Below the pieces are notes generated by a model that was not told where the DNA came from, searched no databases, and saw only the letters and a program-made list of their open reading frames with translations. The translations under genes were made by a program, and so were the position numbers. A stretch of DNA of 64,000 nt from Vitellaria paradoxa (lineage: Eukaryota; Streptophyta; Magnoliopsida; Ericales; Sapotaceae), in contig CM034242.1 in the NCBI GenBank assembly GCA_019916065.1, positions 10,732,879-10,796,878 on the forward strand, written 5' to 3'. This document shows, piece by piece, positions 49,111 to 60,899 of this stretch (position 1 is the stretch's first letter; every line of letters begins with the position of its first letter).

Positions 49111-50162
49111 ATGTACAGATATCAAGCATCTCAAGAATTTAGATGCCATTTGCTTTAACATATACTTTTTTAATATGGATACCCAAAGTTCCGAGGATTT
49201 GAAAGGACGTTTGAAAGGAATTTTTTTTTTGGAATCTGAATGCCTTTTATTTTTTTCCTCTCTATATGTATGTGTATTTACGTGTGTTCATACGAGACAC
49301 TAAAAAATACAAAAAACAAAAAAGCAAAATACAATCAAGTTGCTGAATCGCATTTGGTACCGTTTTTATTTTTTATTTTTTTATATGTTATCAAAATTTT
49401 ATAAATTGGTAATGGATATATATTTGTTAAATTTTGTTTATATTTTTATTTCTAAAAAAATGAAAGCTTAAGTAATGAATTTGAGAAAAAAAATGTTTTC
49501 ACTCTATTTTTTGTTATAAATATTTTGTCAATCTTAATACTTTGTTCACTTTTATTGCATCATATTAAAACCAATTATTTTATTCAAATATTTTATTAAA
49601 CTAAATTATTTTCAATAAATAAATATTAATTTAATTATGTAAATTAATATATAATATATTTTATTAATTAATTTTTAATAAATAATAAATTAAATTATTT
49701 TAAATCAATTAATTTAATTAATATGAAATATATTTTATTAAATTGTTTTTATTTATATCATAATTAAATTATTTAAATTATTACAAAAAATATATTATTA
49801 AATTACTTTAATAAATAATATAATGAAATCATAATTTAATATATTATTATATTTATTGAATTATATAATTTTTAATAATAAATTAAATTAGTTGATTAAT
49901 ATAATTTAATTAATTATATTAATTAGATTGAAATAATATGACATATATTTTATTAAATTCAATTAAATTTTAAAAAACTAATAAAATTACATATTTTATT
50001 AAAATAAGAAATTAGTAATCGTAAATAATATTTTCGAACGTGGCTTTAGTTTTTCATTTTAGAAAAAAATCACAATAGAAAACCAAAAAAAAAAAAAAAA
50101 GAAAACATAAACACATAAATATAAACAAAAAATAAGAATATTACCAAATGGCCCTTGAAAAA

Positions 50163-50384
50163 TTTGGTGTTTGGTACATTTTTCAAAAAGTCCAAGAAAT
50201 TTAGGAATTTTTAAAGAAAATTAGATAAAATTAAAAACAATTAGTAAAAGTTAAAGAAGATCGGCAAAAAGTTAGAGAAAATTAAAAAATAAAAAATTTT
50301 ATTGTAAAAAATTTAGAAAAAGTTAAAAAAATAATTAGAAAATTTTGAATTTTTTTAATAATTTTTAGTGTTCCAAACGGACAC
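50163..50384. mobile_element. MITE A of a back-to-back pair
   Basis: The left end TTTGGTGTTTGG is weak; the right end CCAAACGGACAC is clear and abuts ATA (50385-50387), which is also the left flank of the next element. Confidence 0.6.
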
Positions 50385-50387
50385 ATA

Positions 50388-50690
50388 GGTGTCGTTTGGA
50401 GAGTAATTTTGGGTATATAAATCTATCAACTTTAAAAATTTGAGTGTTTGGTAAAATATCAAATTTTATATTTTTCTATTCAGTAATAATAAGTTGTTCA
50501 ACTCAAAAGTTATTAAAATTTTTATCTAATAAACAAATAGTTATAAAAAATTTTCAAGAATTTGACCTAACACCTAAAAATTATCAAAAATTACTAAAAA
50601 TTCCTATTTATTTTACCAAATATACAAAAAATTTCATCTACACAAAAAAAAAACCAAAAATTACTAAAAATTATATTTTGAAACCGCCCC
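50388..50690. mobile_element. MITE B of a back-to-back pair, ATA target duplication
   Basis: GGTGTCGTTTGG at the left, TGAAACCGCCCC at the right, ATA at 50385-50387 and 50691-50693. It starts directly after the previous MITE. Confidence 0.75.
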
Positions 50691-51079
50691 ATAATTCGTA
50701 TGGTTATGATGTTGAAATAATAACTATATATTTATTGGGGAAGTCGATTTTTTTGTTAGGTTACTTCTTCCCTCAAATGGTTGTAATAATGATAATTGTA
50801 TATATGTTTATCTGCATGCTTTCCTTTCTTCCATAATAACTCGTCTGTGACTCTTTTTTTTTTTTTTTGTTGGTTTTTTTTTTTCAATTAATGCTTTTGA
50901 ATTTTATTTTATTTTTTATTTTTCTCTTCAAACTTCATGCCTGATTTTAGAATTGGCAGGGCTTGTTTGATTCTTCAAATTATCTCTGCAATTCGCTTTT
51001 TTTTTTTTTGGAACATTTTGTTTGTGGACTTCCTAAGTGGGTCCCCTTCTATGTTTTTCTTATTAATTTCAAAAGCCTA

Positions 51080-51545
51080 TATTTGTAGTCATTTGCTTTC
51101 TTTGATGACTAGTGGCGGACTAGTTGTATTATTGTCCTGTGTTCTGTTGTGAGTTTAACTCTGTTTCAATGGTAACTTCCCACCAATGTAGTGGATGACT
51201 TATGTTATGTTGGGTGATTCAGTTCGGGACTTAGTGGATGTCGTGGCTTTATGGTCTAAAGCTTGTTTGGGTTATAGCTGTTTGGCTTTTGTATATATTT
51301 GATTGATGCTTTATTCTTTCTGCCACTATTGAATATATTTACAGACTAGATAGATATACGTAGTCATTTGCTTTCATTTCATTGATGACTGGTGCTAGAA
51401 TGATTGGATTATGATGTGAGTGTACTTGACCTGTTTGAATTTTAATTTTGCAATGGTGTGGGCTATTGGTTCAGGTTATTTTGTATTGGGCGATTTGACT
51501 AGTTAGATGTTGTGGGTTTGTGGTTTATAGCTTGTTTGGGCTGTA
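51080..51545. repeat. Diverged local duplication
   Basis: GTAGTCATTTGCTTTC...GATGACT...TTGGG(T/C)GATT...AGCTTGTTTGGG occurs at about 51086-51280 and again at about 51361-51540, with many substitutions. The second copy runs into the DNAJC11-like pseudogene. Confidence 0.65.
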
Positions 51546-53940
51546 GCTTATGAAATTTTATAAGATGAGGATAGAAGGCCGACATATGATATATATGGTA
51601 TGGCAGGGTTGACATCTGGTTTGGAACTTGGTCTTAATCTGAATAAAGCAGAGGAGATTAAAGAGGAACTAGAAAGGCTGTGACGGGGGATGGAACAGCA
51701 AAGGATTTCAGCTTATATCATACCTACTGGCTTGATCATAGCCAATTTCTCGTTGCCAGAATTTCTAGATGGTGATGGCATCATGAATAGGTATAGCTCT
51801 TTTTATTTTCCTGGTTCATTCTTCAAGTTTGCAATTTACTATTTAGAATAAGATTATTCATTGCTGGTAGCACTCGCTCCTTGACTTGAGGAAATGGATT
51901 TTTCACAAGGATTTGACACGAACATTGTACCAATGATAGTGTAATATTCTCGTGATAGTTACCTTAAGATAACATGTATATAAACAAGAACAAAAAGACA
52001 GCCTGGTGCACAAGACTCCCGCTTATGCAAGATCAGGATAAAGTAATTTACGCAATTTTATTCTTAATAATTGAAGAGATTATTTTTTAGCATTTAAACT
52101 TATGACCTCTAGGTCATAAAAGAGCGACCTTACTATTGCATCAAGCCTTAATTACTCTCACAATTGATGTTAAGAATCATCAAACAATTGATTTTTGTTA
52201 ATCTCATTTCATGAATAATGTGTCATTTTTCTTCAAATCTCTTTGAAATATAGTGATGGCTTACATGTTGCAAAAATTTTTTCCCCGAAATAAGAAAATA
52301 TCTCAAAACTTTTTCCTTTTTTTTTTTTTTTTTTTTTTTTGGTGCAATGTCTTCTTAAGTTGCTTAGACTTGATCTGTCTATCCCAGCAGCTTTCCATGT
52401 AAATGTAAATACCCTTGAAATGCATAGCTCTTAAAATATTCATACAAGCGATAATCAATACCATAAAGCCATATGGTTCAATGCATTATGTGAAGATTGA
52501 TTTGGTTTATGGCGTTTCACCTGAACTAATTATGCACATTTACATAAATTTTAGAACGGCAATGTTTAGTGAAGTCTCAAATATCCAAACGCAATATTGT
52601 TGCTATTGGCGGAAATCGGGAAATCGAGGGAGATTCTGGTGGTGGCGCTGCCACAGTTGAGTTTGGGCATCAGATATCATCATGTTCCTCTATAGGATTC
52701 ATGGCTTCTGCTGGTTTACGTGCACTGACGATTGGTATCTTAGATTTCCTCCTATTTGACTAGCTCAACCGTTCCTTGTATCTTTTTTCAGCAACCTATC
52801 TTTTGCACTCCACAGCAACAATGGGCTTTACGATATCAGACGGTTCGATTAATCTTTCCAATTCCTGGACTCGCCAACTCTCTGAGATATCAAGTGAAAA
52901 TGCATGCATTCTCTGTCACTAGTGGGCTCCTTCATGTCATATCGACTTCCTGCTTCTGGAGATCGAACGCAGTAATTGTGATAAATTTTGAAGCGGCAAC
53001 GGAATGCACTTGAAGGCGTGCGTGCAGGATTTCGCTTGTGAACTGAAGGAGCTTTGAACTATTGTGCAATAAATGCTATTTAACCACACTTCATGAATTC
53101 CTTTTAAGTTATTTTACTTCTCGAGTTATGAAAACTAAGAGGGCCTTTGACGGAACTTCCTGGAAGTGTTGTTTTAGTCTAGAAGGACTTTCTCACGACT
53201 TCCAGCAATTTTGGGAGGTTTGGTAAAATGGGGCAAAAGATTTCTAGCGGAATCCCATCTTTTAAAAGTCCATTATGGAGAAGCTACCTAGTTGACTTCT
53301 TGAATGGATTTCTCAATACGTCAATCAAAAAAACGTGAACAGCCCAATTTTAACCATTTAAAATATATCTTTTAACTACCCCACTTTATATTTGTATATA
53401 TAGTAGTTTCAAAAATAAAAAAAAATTAAACAACCACAAAAAAAAAAAAAATTAAACAATCAAAAAAAAAAAATAAACAATCATTCCTTTATTACATATA
53501 TTTATTTGATTTTTTTTTTTGGGTCCAGTATAACTCAACTATTTCTATCAAATGTTATTTTCCTTTAGTACTTTTCTTAAAGGACTTTCTTTAATGCATT
53601 CTTTATGAAAAAAAACTTCTAATACACATATGTTATGACAAACAGGCTCACGTAAAAGGAAATTTAGTTGGTAAAAGCATGGCTTTCTAAGAAATAAAGG
53701 GTTAACATCGAAAAAAATGACATGGACCAAGTGCTTTTTTTTTTTTTTTTTTTTCAAGCTTGAAAATCTTTCGTATTATAAATCAGTTTTCTATGCTGCT
53801 AATATTTTTGCGTGTATTTGATATCTTCTTATCGTATTTTCCTTCCTTCCAGATAGAACCTGCTTTAGGTCCAAAGCCATTTGTAGCTGTTGGATGGAAG
53901 AAGAAAGTAGAGAAAATGTCTGCAGTTGGAGAGATTATGG
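51531..53940 (+). pseudogene. OWL1: DNAJC11/OWL1-type J-protein, decayed and J domain missing
   Basis: Four exon-like pieces in order match the middle of plant DNAJC11-like proteins: 51540-51790 (AYEIL, stop, then [16 protein letters not shown] and [12 protein letters not shown], stop, ISAYIIPTG, LPEFLDGDGIM), 52560-52738 (RNIVAIGG, EGDSGGGAATV, FMASAGLRAL), 52788-52920 (HSTATMGFTIS, DGSINLSNSWTRQLSE) and 53853-53940 (AVGWKKKVEKMSAVGE). The lesions are a TAA and a TGA in the first piece, a frameshift near 52575, two single-base insertions near 52795 and a six-base loss before DGS. Introns remain, so this is a dead genomic copy rather than a processed one. The J domain expected upstream and the C-terminal half are not found. 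In Arabidopsis OWL1 takes part in very-low-fluence light responses. Confidence 0.88.
51990..52150 (-). mobile_element. SINE, minus strand, inside the J-protein pseudogene
   Basis: Read on the minus strand: GATGCAATAGTAAGGTCGC (A-box-like), TATGACCTAGAGGTCATAAG (B-box region) and a 3' end like TCTTGTGCACCAGGCTG, as in plant Au-type SINEs. It lies in the intron after the first pseudo-exon. The target duplication is not clear. Confidence 0.65.
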
Positions 53941-53977
53941 TACATCTATTTTTCATCTTTAATCTACTGTAAAATGT

Positions 53978-54110
53978 AAAAGGGTAGCCTTGGAGTAGTG
54001 GTAAGGTTATTTCATTGTGATCTAGAGTCACAGGTTAGAATCTTAGGAACAGTCTCTGTGCAACCAGGAGTAAGGTTGTGCTATTTGACCTTTTTAAATC
54101 TTGCAATGCA
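53978..54110 (+). mobile_element. tRNA-derived SINE fragment
   Basis: GGTAGCCTTGGAGTAGTGGTAAGG (A box within TGGAGTAGTGG) and GTCACAGGTTAGAATCTTAGG (B box) are spaced as in a tRNA-derived SINE, followed by CAACCAGGAGTAAGGTTGTG. It starts 38 bp after the last pseudo-exon. Confidence 0.7.
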
Positions 54111-54743
54111 GGAGACTTGTACTATGGTTTTGTTTTGTTTTTTTTTTTTTGGGTAAATCTAGTGTAAAAATGTCTTCGAGGAAATATGTGCTTTAATGAC
54201 AAACATCTTGGGTAAGCACATATTGGATCTAGGTACCTTTCAATAAGCAGTTGAATTTATGCAATTGCAAATTTGCAATTATCTTGAGGAAGTCGCATTT
54301 ACGTCTAGCCAAGGCCCGATGCCTAAAGTTTAAAGTATTAACAAACCTTTCTTGGCGTGGCACATGCACAGGAGAACCCGTGAGCTGCACTTTACTGGGA
54401 CTGGTTCCATAAGTGGATTTAAGTGGGAGACCTAATTAAGAAATTCACAAAAATATTATTTATTTTGAAACTACGAGAAGTTGAACCTGATTAAGAAGTA
54501 AAACAAATGTTCAATCATCCGATCAATGATCCAAAAACTGACCCTCATGCAGTTTGTGATTGCTTTTAAATCATTGCCAAGGAATTCATCTGGGTTTGCA
54601 CCAAGGGATCATAGAGTATCATTGTACGGTGTTTCCAGCCAAAGATGAAAAAAGGAAAAGAAAAAAAAAAACATGTAAGTTAACAACATTATACGAGAAA
54701 ATAAAAAATACATATTTATTTGAGGCTTCCTGTTATGTTGACT

Positions 54744-55326
54744 GAAAAAGATTCAGTCTATATATATAGCCACTAGTGTGCACAAGAGAAATAAATGCAG
54801 TGTAATAAAAGAGTAGCAGCAAACACAAACAATCACGCAAAGTCTCTCTTTTCATTATCCCCTTTGATAATATTAATATCAACTAGTACCATTTTCATTG
54901 ACATGTACTTTTTCATTTCATAAAATAGTAATTTTTTTTTTTTATATCATCATGGTATACTGAGTTGACACATAATAGATTAAGGGTGTCTTTGTTTTGT
55001 TAAAAATTACTAAAAATTTTTAAAAATCTCTAAAAATTATTCACTTTTCATTTTACTGTATGAATTACGAACTTATAAATTATGTCACTTTATCGTGGAA
55101 AAGATTCAGTCTTTATAGTCACAAGTATGTAACAGATAAATAAATGCAGTGTTATAAAAGAGTAACAGCAAACATATACAATCACGCAAAGTGTCCCTTT
55201 TCATTATACCCTTTGATAATATTAATATGAACTAGTACCATTTTCATTGACTTTTAGTTTGTTTTGTTATTTTATGTACCTTTTCAGTTCATAAAATAGT
55301 GTTTTTTTTTTTTTTTTTTAATCATG
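54744..55326. repeat. Direct duplication of about 200 bp, period about 353 bp
   Basis: The block beginning GAAAAAGATTCAGTCT at 54744 recurs from 55098 (GAAAAGATTCAGTCTTTATAG). Both contain ATAAATGCAGTGT, CAATCACGCAAAGT and ACTAGTACCATTTTCATTGAC. The second copy has an extra 20-25 bp before its T tract. A half-MITE (about 54987-55095) separates the copies. Confidence 0.88.
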
Positions 55327-55329
55327 GAA

Positions 55330-55690
55330 TCGTGCTCCAGAGCCATGCCCCTTGGGGGCCATTCTAGAACTGCAAGGGGCCATTCTAGAACTGCCCGACC
55401 AAATGCCAAGAATCAGGGCTCCCTTGCCATTGGCTTTTGTCGACCACCACATTCCCTCCCGTAGGGGAACCCCTCGCGCTTAAACACCCCCAATGATCTG
55501 GTTTATCACACACGGGGACCAACGACTTAAGGATGTCATTAAGGATAGTTTAGAGAGGGAGCCCCCTTCCTTGTTCCCATCTCGATTTAATAATACCCAT
55601 GTCTGTCCCTACACTCAAACCTGTTTGGAAATGAAATCATTCTACCACCACCATCCTCGCCTAGATGTGCATTTCCCGTACCCCTTGGGT
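55330..55690. other. GC-richer patch of unknown origin
   Basis: It starts with a near-perfect doublet of GGGGCCATTCTAGAACTGC (about 55355-55395) and continues with C-rich sequence and a 68-codon plus frame at 55493-55699 that I do not recognise. It is unlike its AT-rich surroundings and is probably a transposon piece. Confidence 0.35.
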
Positions 55691-55830
55691 GAAATTTAAA
55701 TGTGATGTATTTTTGTCTATCAGGGACTTGTATCCCTACTTAAAACATATTTGATATGGGTATTATTTATTAAAAACACACGTTATTACATATTTTAAAT
55801 TAAATAAAGTTATACAGTAATATATTAGCT

Positions 55831-55975
55831 CCGTTTAAAATGGTAAAAAATTCTAAAAAATGTGAAATATATTAAAAAATTTTAAAAGTAATTCACTTTT
55901 TATCTTATTACACGAATTACGAATTCATAATTTATCTCACTTTATCTTATTTTATCTATTTTTTATCATTTCTAT
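55831..55975. mobile_element. MITE remnant
   Basis: GCTCCGTTTAAAATGG left end and a family AT interior (ATTACGAATTCATAATTTATC). The right end is absent. Confidence 0.45.
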
Positions 55976-56116
55976 AGTCTTGGACTAGAGTCTTCTGTCA
56001 TAAATGTAAAGGACCGCATGCAATCTCTGTGATCTTGGACTAGAGTCTTCTGCTGAGGAAAAATCACTACCCAAAGACTAGCTATTCAGAGAGTTCTGAT
56101 TGTCCCCAGTGATTTC

Positions 56117-56139
56117 TTCTTCTTCTTCTTCTTCTTCTT
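56117..56139. repeat. (TTC)n microsatellite
   Basis: About eight TTC units. Confidence 0.85.
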
Positions 56140-56519
56140 TTTTCTATTTTCTGGCAGGGGATGATGGGAGTAACATATAATCTAGAGATAAGAAGATTGC
56201 AAAGGTAGCTCTAAAGGTTGCAAACTAGGTGGAGAGAGAAAAACAAGTTCAAAGCCTTCCAATGCTTGTCATTTTGAAATTTACGAAAAATGGAAGGAGG
56301 AAAAATCATGTTTAGAACCTCACAGTACGGTTGTCATTTTTTTTTTCTTTTTGCCATATTTGCTCTGCTCTTTTTCATATTCTGATTCAACATTGCTGAG
56401 ACGATTTGCTGTAGTATATTACAGTATGATGATTTCTTTAGCTGGAATTTGCTGGCAGCACGATTGGATGGCTTTCATTGGCCTGTCAGAAGTTTGGCAT
56501 CTAAATGTATTGAAATTAA

Positions 56520-56828
56520 GGTGTCATTTGGTATATTTATTTTGAGTCTATTTTTGATTTTATAATTTTAAAAACAAAGAAAAATATCAAAATACATTTG
56601 GTCACTTATGTTTTTAAAATTTGTTTTAAAAAATAGAAAATGAATTTACGCTTGAAATGTAAAATGACAAAAAGTCATTTTGAGCATTTTCAACCTAAAA
56701 TAAGAAAAATCTCAAAACATGAACAACAGAAAATATTAAATCAAATGTGTTTTCTATTTTTCTTATTTGAGATTTTCAGTACATAAAACACATAAAATAA
56801 AAAATAAAAATACAAACCAAATGACACC
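56520..56828. mobile_element. MITE with perfect ends and TAA target duplication
   Basis: GGTGTCATTTGGT and ACCAAATGACACC are perfect 13-bp inverted repeats; TAA at 56517-56519 and 56829-56831. This is the clearest Tourist-type (PIF/Harbinger) element of the window. The interior arms also pair. Confidence 0.93.
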
Positions 56829-57533
56829 TAAATTACCTCAGCCTCTATTGGTGTATGGCTGATCAAATGCCTACTTCTTAATTCTGTAATGGCTGATGTA
56901 CCAGAAATTAATAGACGTGACTGTATATGACCTAAAATATGCTGTTGTGGTCTGCCTTCTCTTACTGGGAAAGGCCGTATCTTCTCATGGTATATCTGTT
57001 TTGATGGCTTGAGCTACCTCAAGAATTTCCCACATAAAGAAAACTTTGGTATGCTACAAAATATTTTGACATTCTTTCAAATTTTCTTTGTAACTATGCA
57101 ATTATTCCACGGGAACCTGTCAGACTGCTCATTATTGTCCTATAACTTTGTATATCATTTTGTAGCGCTAATCATGAGATTGAATTTGGGGATGGAAGGA
57201 ATATCTCAATTCTTTGACGTTCTTATCTTCTGTCGAAGTGCTGAAGTTCTACTGTTGTTCCATTGATTTTGCTGTGTGATATGAATCTTTATGTGAAGGT
57301 TTTTGATGTAAACTCAACTCAACCGAATGTGTCGTGAACATGTCTCTCATACAAGCTACTCTTGTGGTATTATTTGAAATCACACAAAAAATTGGAAGTT
57401 GTCATGTCTAACTAGATTGAGAGAGGACCATTCATTTGCGAGACCGTTGAAAAACAGGGGTGACATTGACCTAATTTTTCAGAGGAAGTCAATGATATTA
57501 CATTAGCTGCTGCATCTTGGTTGTGTATAATAT

Positions 57534-57536
<3 letters not shown>

Positions 57537-57580
<44 letters not shown>
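57537..57580. repeat. (AT)n microsatellite
   Basis: About 20 TA units. Confidence 0.9.
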
Positions 57581-57581
<1 letters not shown>

Positions 57582-58143
57582 TTGTATACCTGTGAATATT
57601 TTATGTATGGTCGGTCAACTGTTGCAATAAGGCAGATTTGTGCTTATCAGTTTTAGGGTTTTTTGTGACCTTATGGCCCCCATCTATACTCATTGAAGCC
57701 GGCAGGATGGCAAATTTTGCTGCTTTTGCAGATCTTTAACCTTGGTCATATTTATAAACTATCTTTTCAGTCTTTTCCCTTCCAAGGCTCTAATTTTTAC
57801 CACAGGTTAGCTGTATTGAGTCGCAAACAATTTCAGAAGTATTGAGCCGAGCCCGTGTGAAAGCAAGACTGCCACATTTGAGCTGTGGTGGCAAAAGGTG
57901 AAGAGAGAATTTCTTCTCATTGTTGAGAATGCGAGTGGAGTAAAAGACATTAGAGTTCTGCTTGTTTTGGATTCGGAGGTTTGTTGTTAACTGATCCAAC
58001 GATCTCTACTTTGTTGCATGGTGCTTTTTATAGCAGGCATCTCTACCCATTTATTTTAAGTTAAAAAATGTTGTCCTGAAAAATAAATTTTCCAATGCTT
58101 CAAGATTTGCTATAATATATTTTAAAATTTACACTGAAACGTA

Positions 58144-58339
58144 GTGCATGTTTGAAGTGCTAAATTTTGATAAAAACACAAAAAGTAGACATTTTAAATT
58201 GTTTTGTGCGTTCTTTAAAAGGTGTAAAAAAAGTTGAAGAAAATTAAAAAAAATTAGTACAAATTGGAGAAAGTAGAAGTTGAAAAAAATTAAAGAAAAA
58301 TAAAAATTTTTAACTAAGTTTGACACTCCAAATACACAC
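58144..58339. mobile_element. MITE related to 34043-34285
   Basis: GTGCATGTTTGAAGTGC and GACACTCCAAATACACAC; flanks GTA (58141-58143) and ATA (58340-58342). Confidence 0.7.
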
Positions 58340-58962
58340 ATAATTTAAAATATGATTTATTTTAAGCATTGCTTGGGAGTTTGATGTAAGCAGATTGGCC
58401 CCCGTTTGTTTGTTTTTGGGGGGGGGGGGGCTTGTGGGGAGAGAGAGAGAGAAATTGTGTGTTAGCAGAGTTTTTGGTGGGAACAATGAAATTATATCTT
58501 AATTAGAGAGCATTATAAGGTATGCTATATTAATTGGAAGGTGCATGGTGAGCCAAGCAGCTTTCGCTTATAAAATTATGATAGTTTGACTCCAAAAGTA
58601 AAAAGAAAAGGAATTAGTACGTTAACAATTTGTAGTGGACTGGACAGAATTCTATTTGGGTTAGGTGCACCATACAGCCAGGTTTGTGTACCCCATAAAG
58701 GAAATTTATACGTTACATAGACAAATTTGAAATAATTAAAACCAATATAATATTGGTGGAAATAAAGCCAAGATTGATTATTTAGGAAAAATGTATACTT
58801 TGGCCGTATTTTAATAGCTATGCTTTGGTCATTTGGTGACCCCTAATAGCTGGCATTAGGGGCTGCCTTTTGATGTGACTTCCCCAGTCCAATCATGAGT
58901 CGAATCAAAATTCAAACCACCAACCTTGGCATCTCTCTCTATATGCATGTATATATATATAT

Positions 58963-59100
58963 ATTATGGCTTAGGCTTGGGAGTTAGTAGCTTGCCGCTC
59001 CAAGTTTTCATGTTCAAATCTTTTTCCTAGCACTTTTTGTGGCCAACCTTCTGACACAAAGTACAGTAATATTTGCAGGACAAGTCTTTCTAAACAAACG
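58963..59100 (+). mobile_element. Diverged SINE, same family as 21657-21927
   Basis: TTGGGAGTTAGTAGCTTGCCGCTCC, then ATGTTCAAATC (B box), CCTAGCACTTTTTGTGGCCA and CAAAGTACAGTAAT align in order with the intronic SINE. No poly(A) or target duplication is visible. Confidence 0.65.
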
Positions 59101-59527
59101 GTATTCAATTTTTAGATATGAATTTAAATTTCTTTTACCGCGTGAGTCCGTAATTTACTATTACACATATTAAAAAACAGTATATACAATACAAATGAAA
59201 AAAATTCATCCCAAAAATTTGGGCTGAGAGTAAATCTCTGGAATTCAAATCCTTATATGACGAACATATCAGTGGGGAAAGGAAGAAAATGTCCCTGTCA
59301 ATTGTGGTGGAGTGGCACGCTGGAGGGTGTAGTGGCGAGGGTAAGAAACTCATCCGAAATTGTACAACTGCGTTTGGTGCATGAACAAATCAGGCAACAA
59401 CTTGCTGGTACCATTTCTCATTAAAAGTTAGACTCGTTGCCCATGCGTGACAACCATTCTTGATTGTGACGTTAAAATACTAAATAATTAGGAGTTAGTT
59501 CTTTTTAGCTATCAATTTTCAAAGGCA

Positions 59528-59673
59528 CGTCTTGTTTAGTGACACTAAAAATTACCAAAATTTATTAATTCTAACTAATTTTTATACTATTCTTCAATTA
59601 ATTTTTCCTAAATATTATCCTTATATCATATCTTTCTATTTTTATTATATTTTTTTGTCAACTAAACACTCCC
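59528..59673. mobile_element. MITE-like element
   Basis: CGTCTTGTTTAGTGACA faces TGTCAACTAAACACTCCC. The target duplication is not seen. Confidence 0.55.
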
Positions 59674-60140
59674 TTGTGCACTAGCAGATAATGTTGGCCC
59701 CGTTTGGAGGGGCCAAATTACCAAAAAATTATTAAAAGTTAATCTTTTAGTGTTTAGCAAAACACTACTTTTTATTAATTTTTCACTCAATTATAATAGT
59801 TTACATAATTCTAAAATTATAAAAAGTTGTTAAATTTTATTAAAAGTTGTCAAAAATTATTAAATATTATTAAAAATTTTATCAAATACTCAGAAATTAT
59901 AAAAAATTATTATTTACTTCACTAAATAAATAAAATTATAACTAACAACTTTTTATAAAAAAAATTAAAAATTAGTAAAATTTAACGGTCTTGATTAGTT
60001 GACTGGGGGCACTGATGGGTGGGTGAGGTGCCTGTCGCGCAAGTGGTATAGAAACCACAGTCAGCCCCCTCTACTTTTCAATTGGTGGGCAGTGCGGTCT
60101 TTAAATCAGAAAATATATCAGCAAAACCAAAAATTTTACC

Positions 60141-60294
60141 GTCTCCGTTCAGAACTCTTTAAAATAAAATAAAATTTTATTAATTTTTATAAATATAATT
60201 TATAAAATAATAAAATTTAAATTTTTCATACATTAAATTATAAAATATTTATTTTTATAATTTTATATAATTTTATACAATACTAAACACCCCT
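60141..60294. mobile_element. MITE-like element
   Basis: GTCTCCGTTCAG and CTAAACACCCCT ends, family AT interior. The borders are approximate. Confidence 0.5.
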
Positions 60295-60507
60295 ATATTA
60301 GGTGGCAGCTGGCAGCGAATAAGAGAGAATCCTCAATCTGAATTGCCACCCACGTAACGTAATGTAAAACGCGATGGGTCCACAAAGAGCTGCCACTTGG
60401 CACCAAAGAACAACGGCCACGCGTCGCTGTACGCCTTTGTCGGAAACAGCTTTGTCTTTTCCACTTCATTAATAAATATCAGTAATTTAATTTCAATTAT
60501 TCTGAGT

Positions 60508-60899
60508 AATGTTTGGGGCTCTAAAAATAACTTAAAAAAAAAAAGAAATATGATTTGGGTAGCTTTTCAACCATTCAAGTTTAACCATCAAATTATGTTT
60601 TTTAAAAATAAATAATTTTGTCTGTTCAGACGGATTTTTGTAAAAAACATTTTAACTTCTGAACTTAAATTTTTGATTTTAAATTCATTCAAATAAATTT
60701 TTGGTCCGTTTGAATGGATTCATGTCAGAATTTTTTAAAAATTGTTAAAAAGTTTTCAAGATTTGTAAAAGTTTTATTAAGGTTTATAAAAATTTGTTAA
60801 GATACATACAAATATATAAATTTATATAAATTTTAAAAAGTACAAGATGGACAAACTATGTTAGAAATTTTTAGTGTTTTTTAGAACACTAAATGCACA
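60508..60899. mobile_element. MITE-like element
   Basis: GTAATGTTTGGGG at the left, ACTAAATGCACAC at the right. The interior contains GTTCAGACGGATTT words similar to those in 4457-4995. Confidence 0.5.

Larger units (their letters stand above)
35304..51530. other. 16-kb gene-poor, transposon-dense region
   Basis: Apart from the PGSIP promoter and leader (to about 36000) I find no gene. The region holds about twelve MITEs, a 1.1-kb Harbinger-like element, an hAT-like element, two SINE-type insertions and several local duplications, listed separately. Remaining stretches (for example 39600-40680, 46380-48090, 49110-50150) are AT-rich and featureless to the eye. Confidence 0.6.

Noticed and set aside
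50900..51530. J domain upstream of the DNAJC11-like pieces
   Set aside because: No HPD-containing or helix-like J-domain sequence could be read in any frame; the region looks intronic and is locally duplicated.
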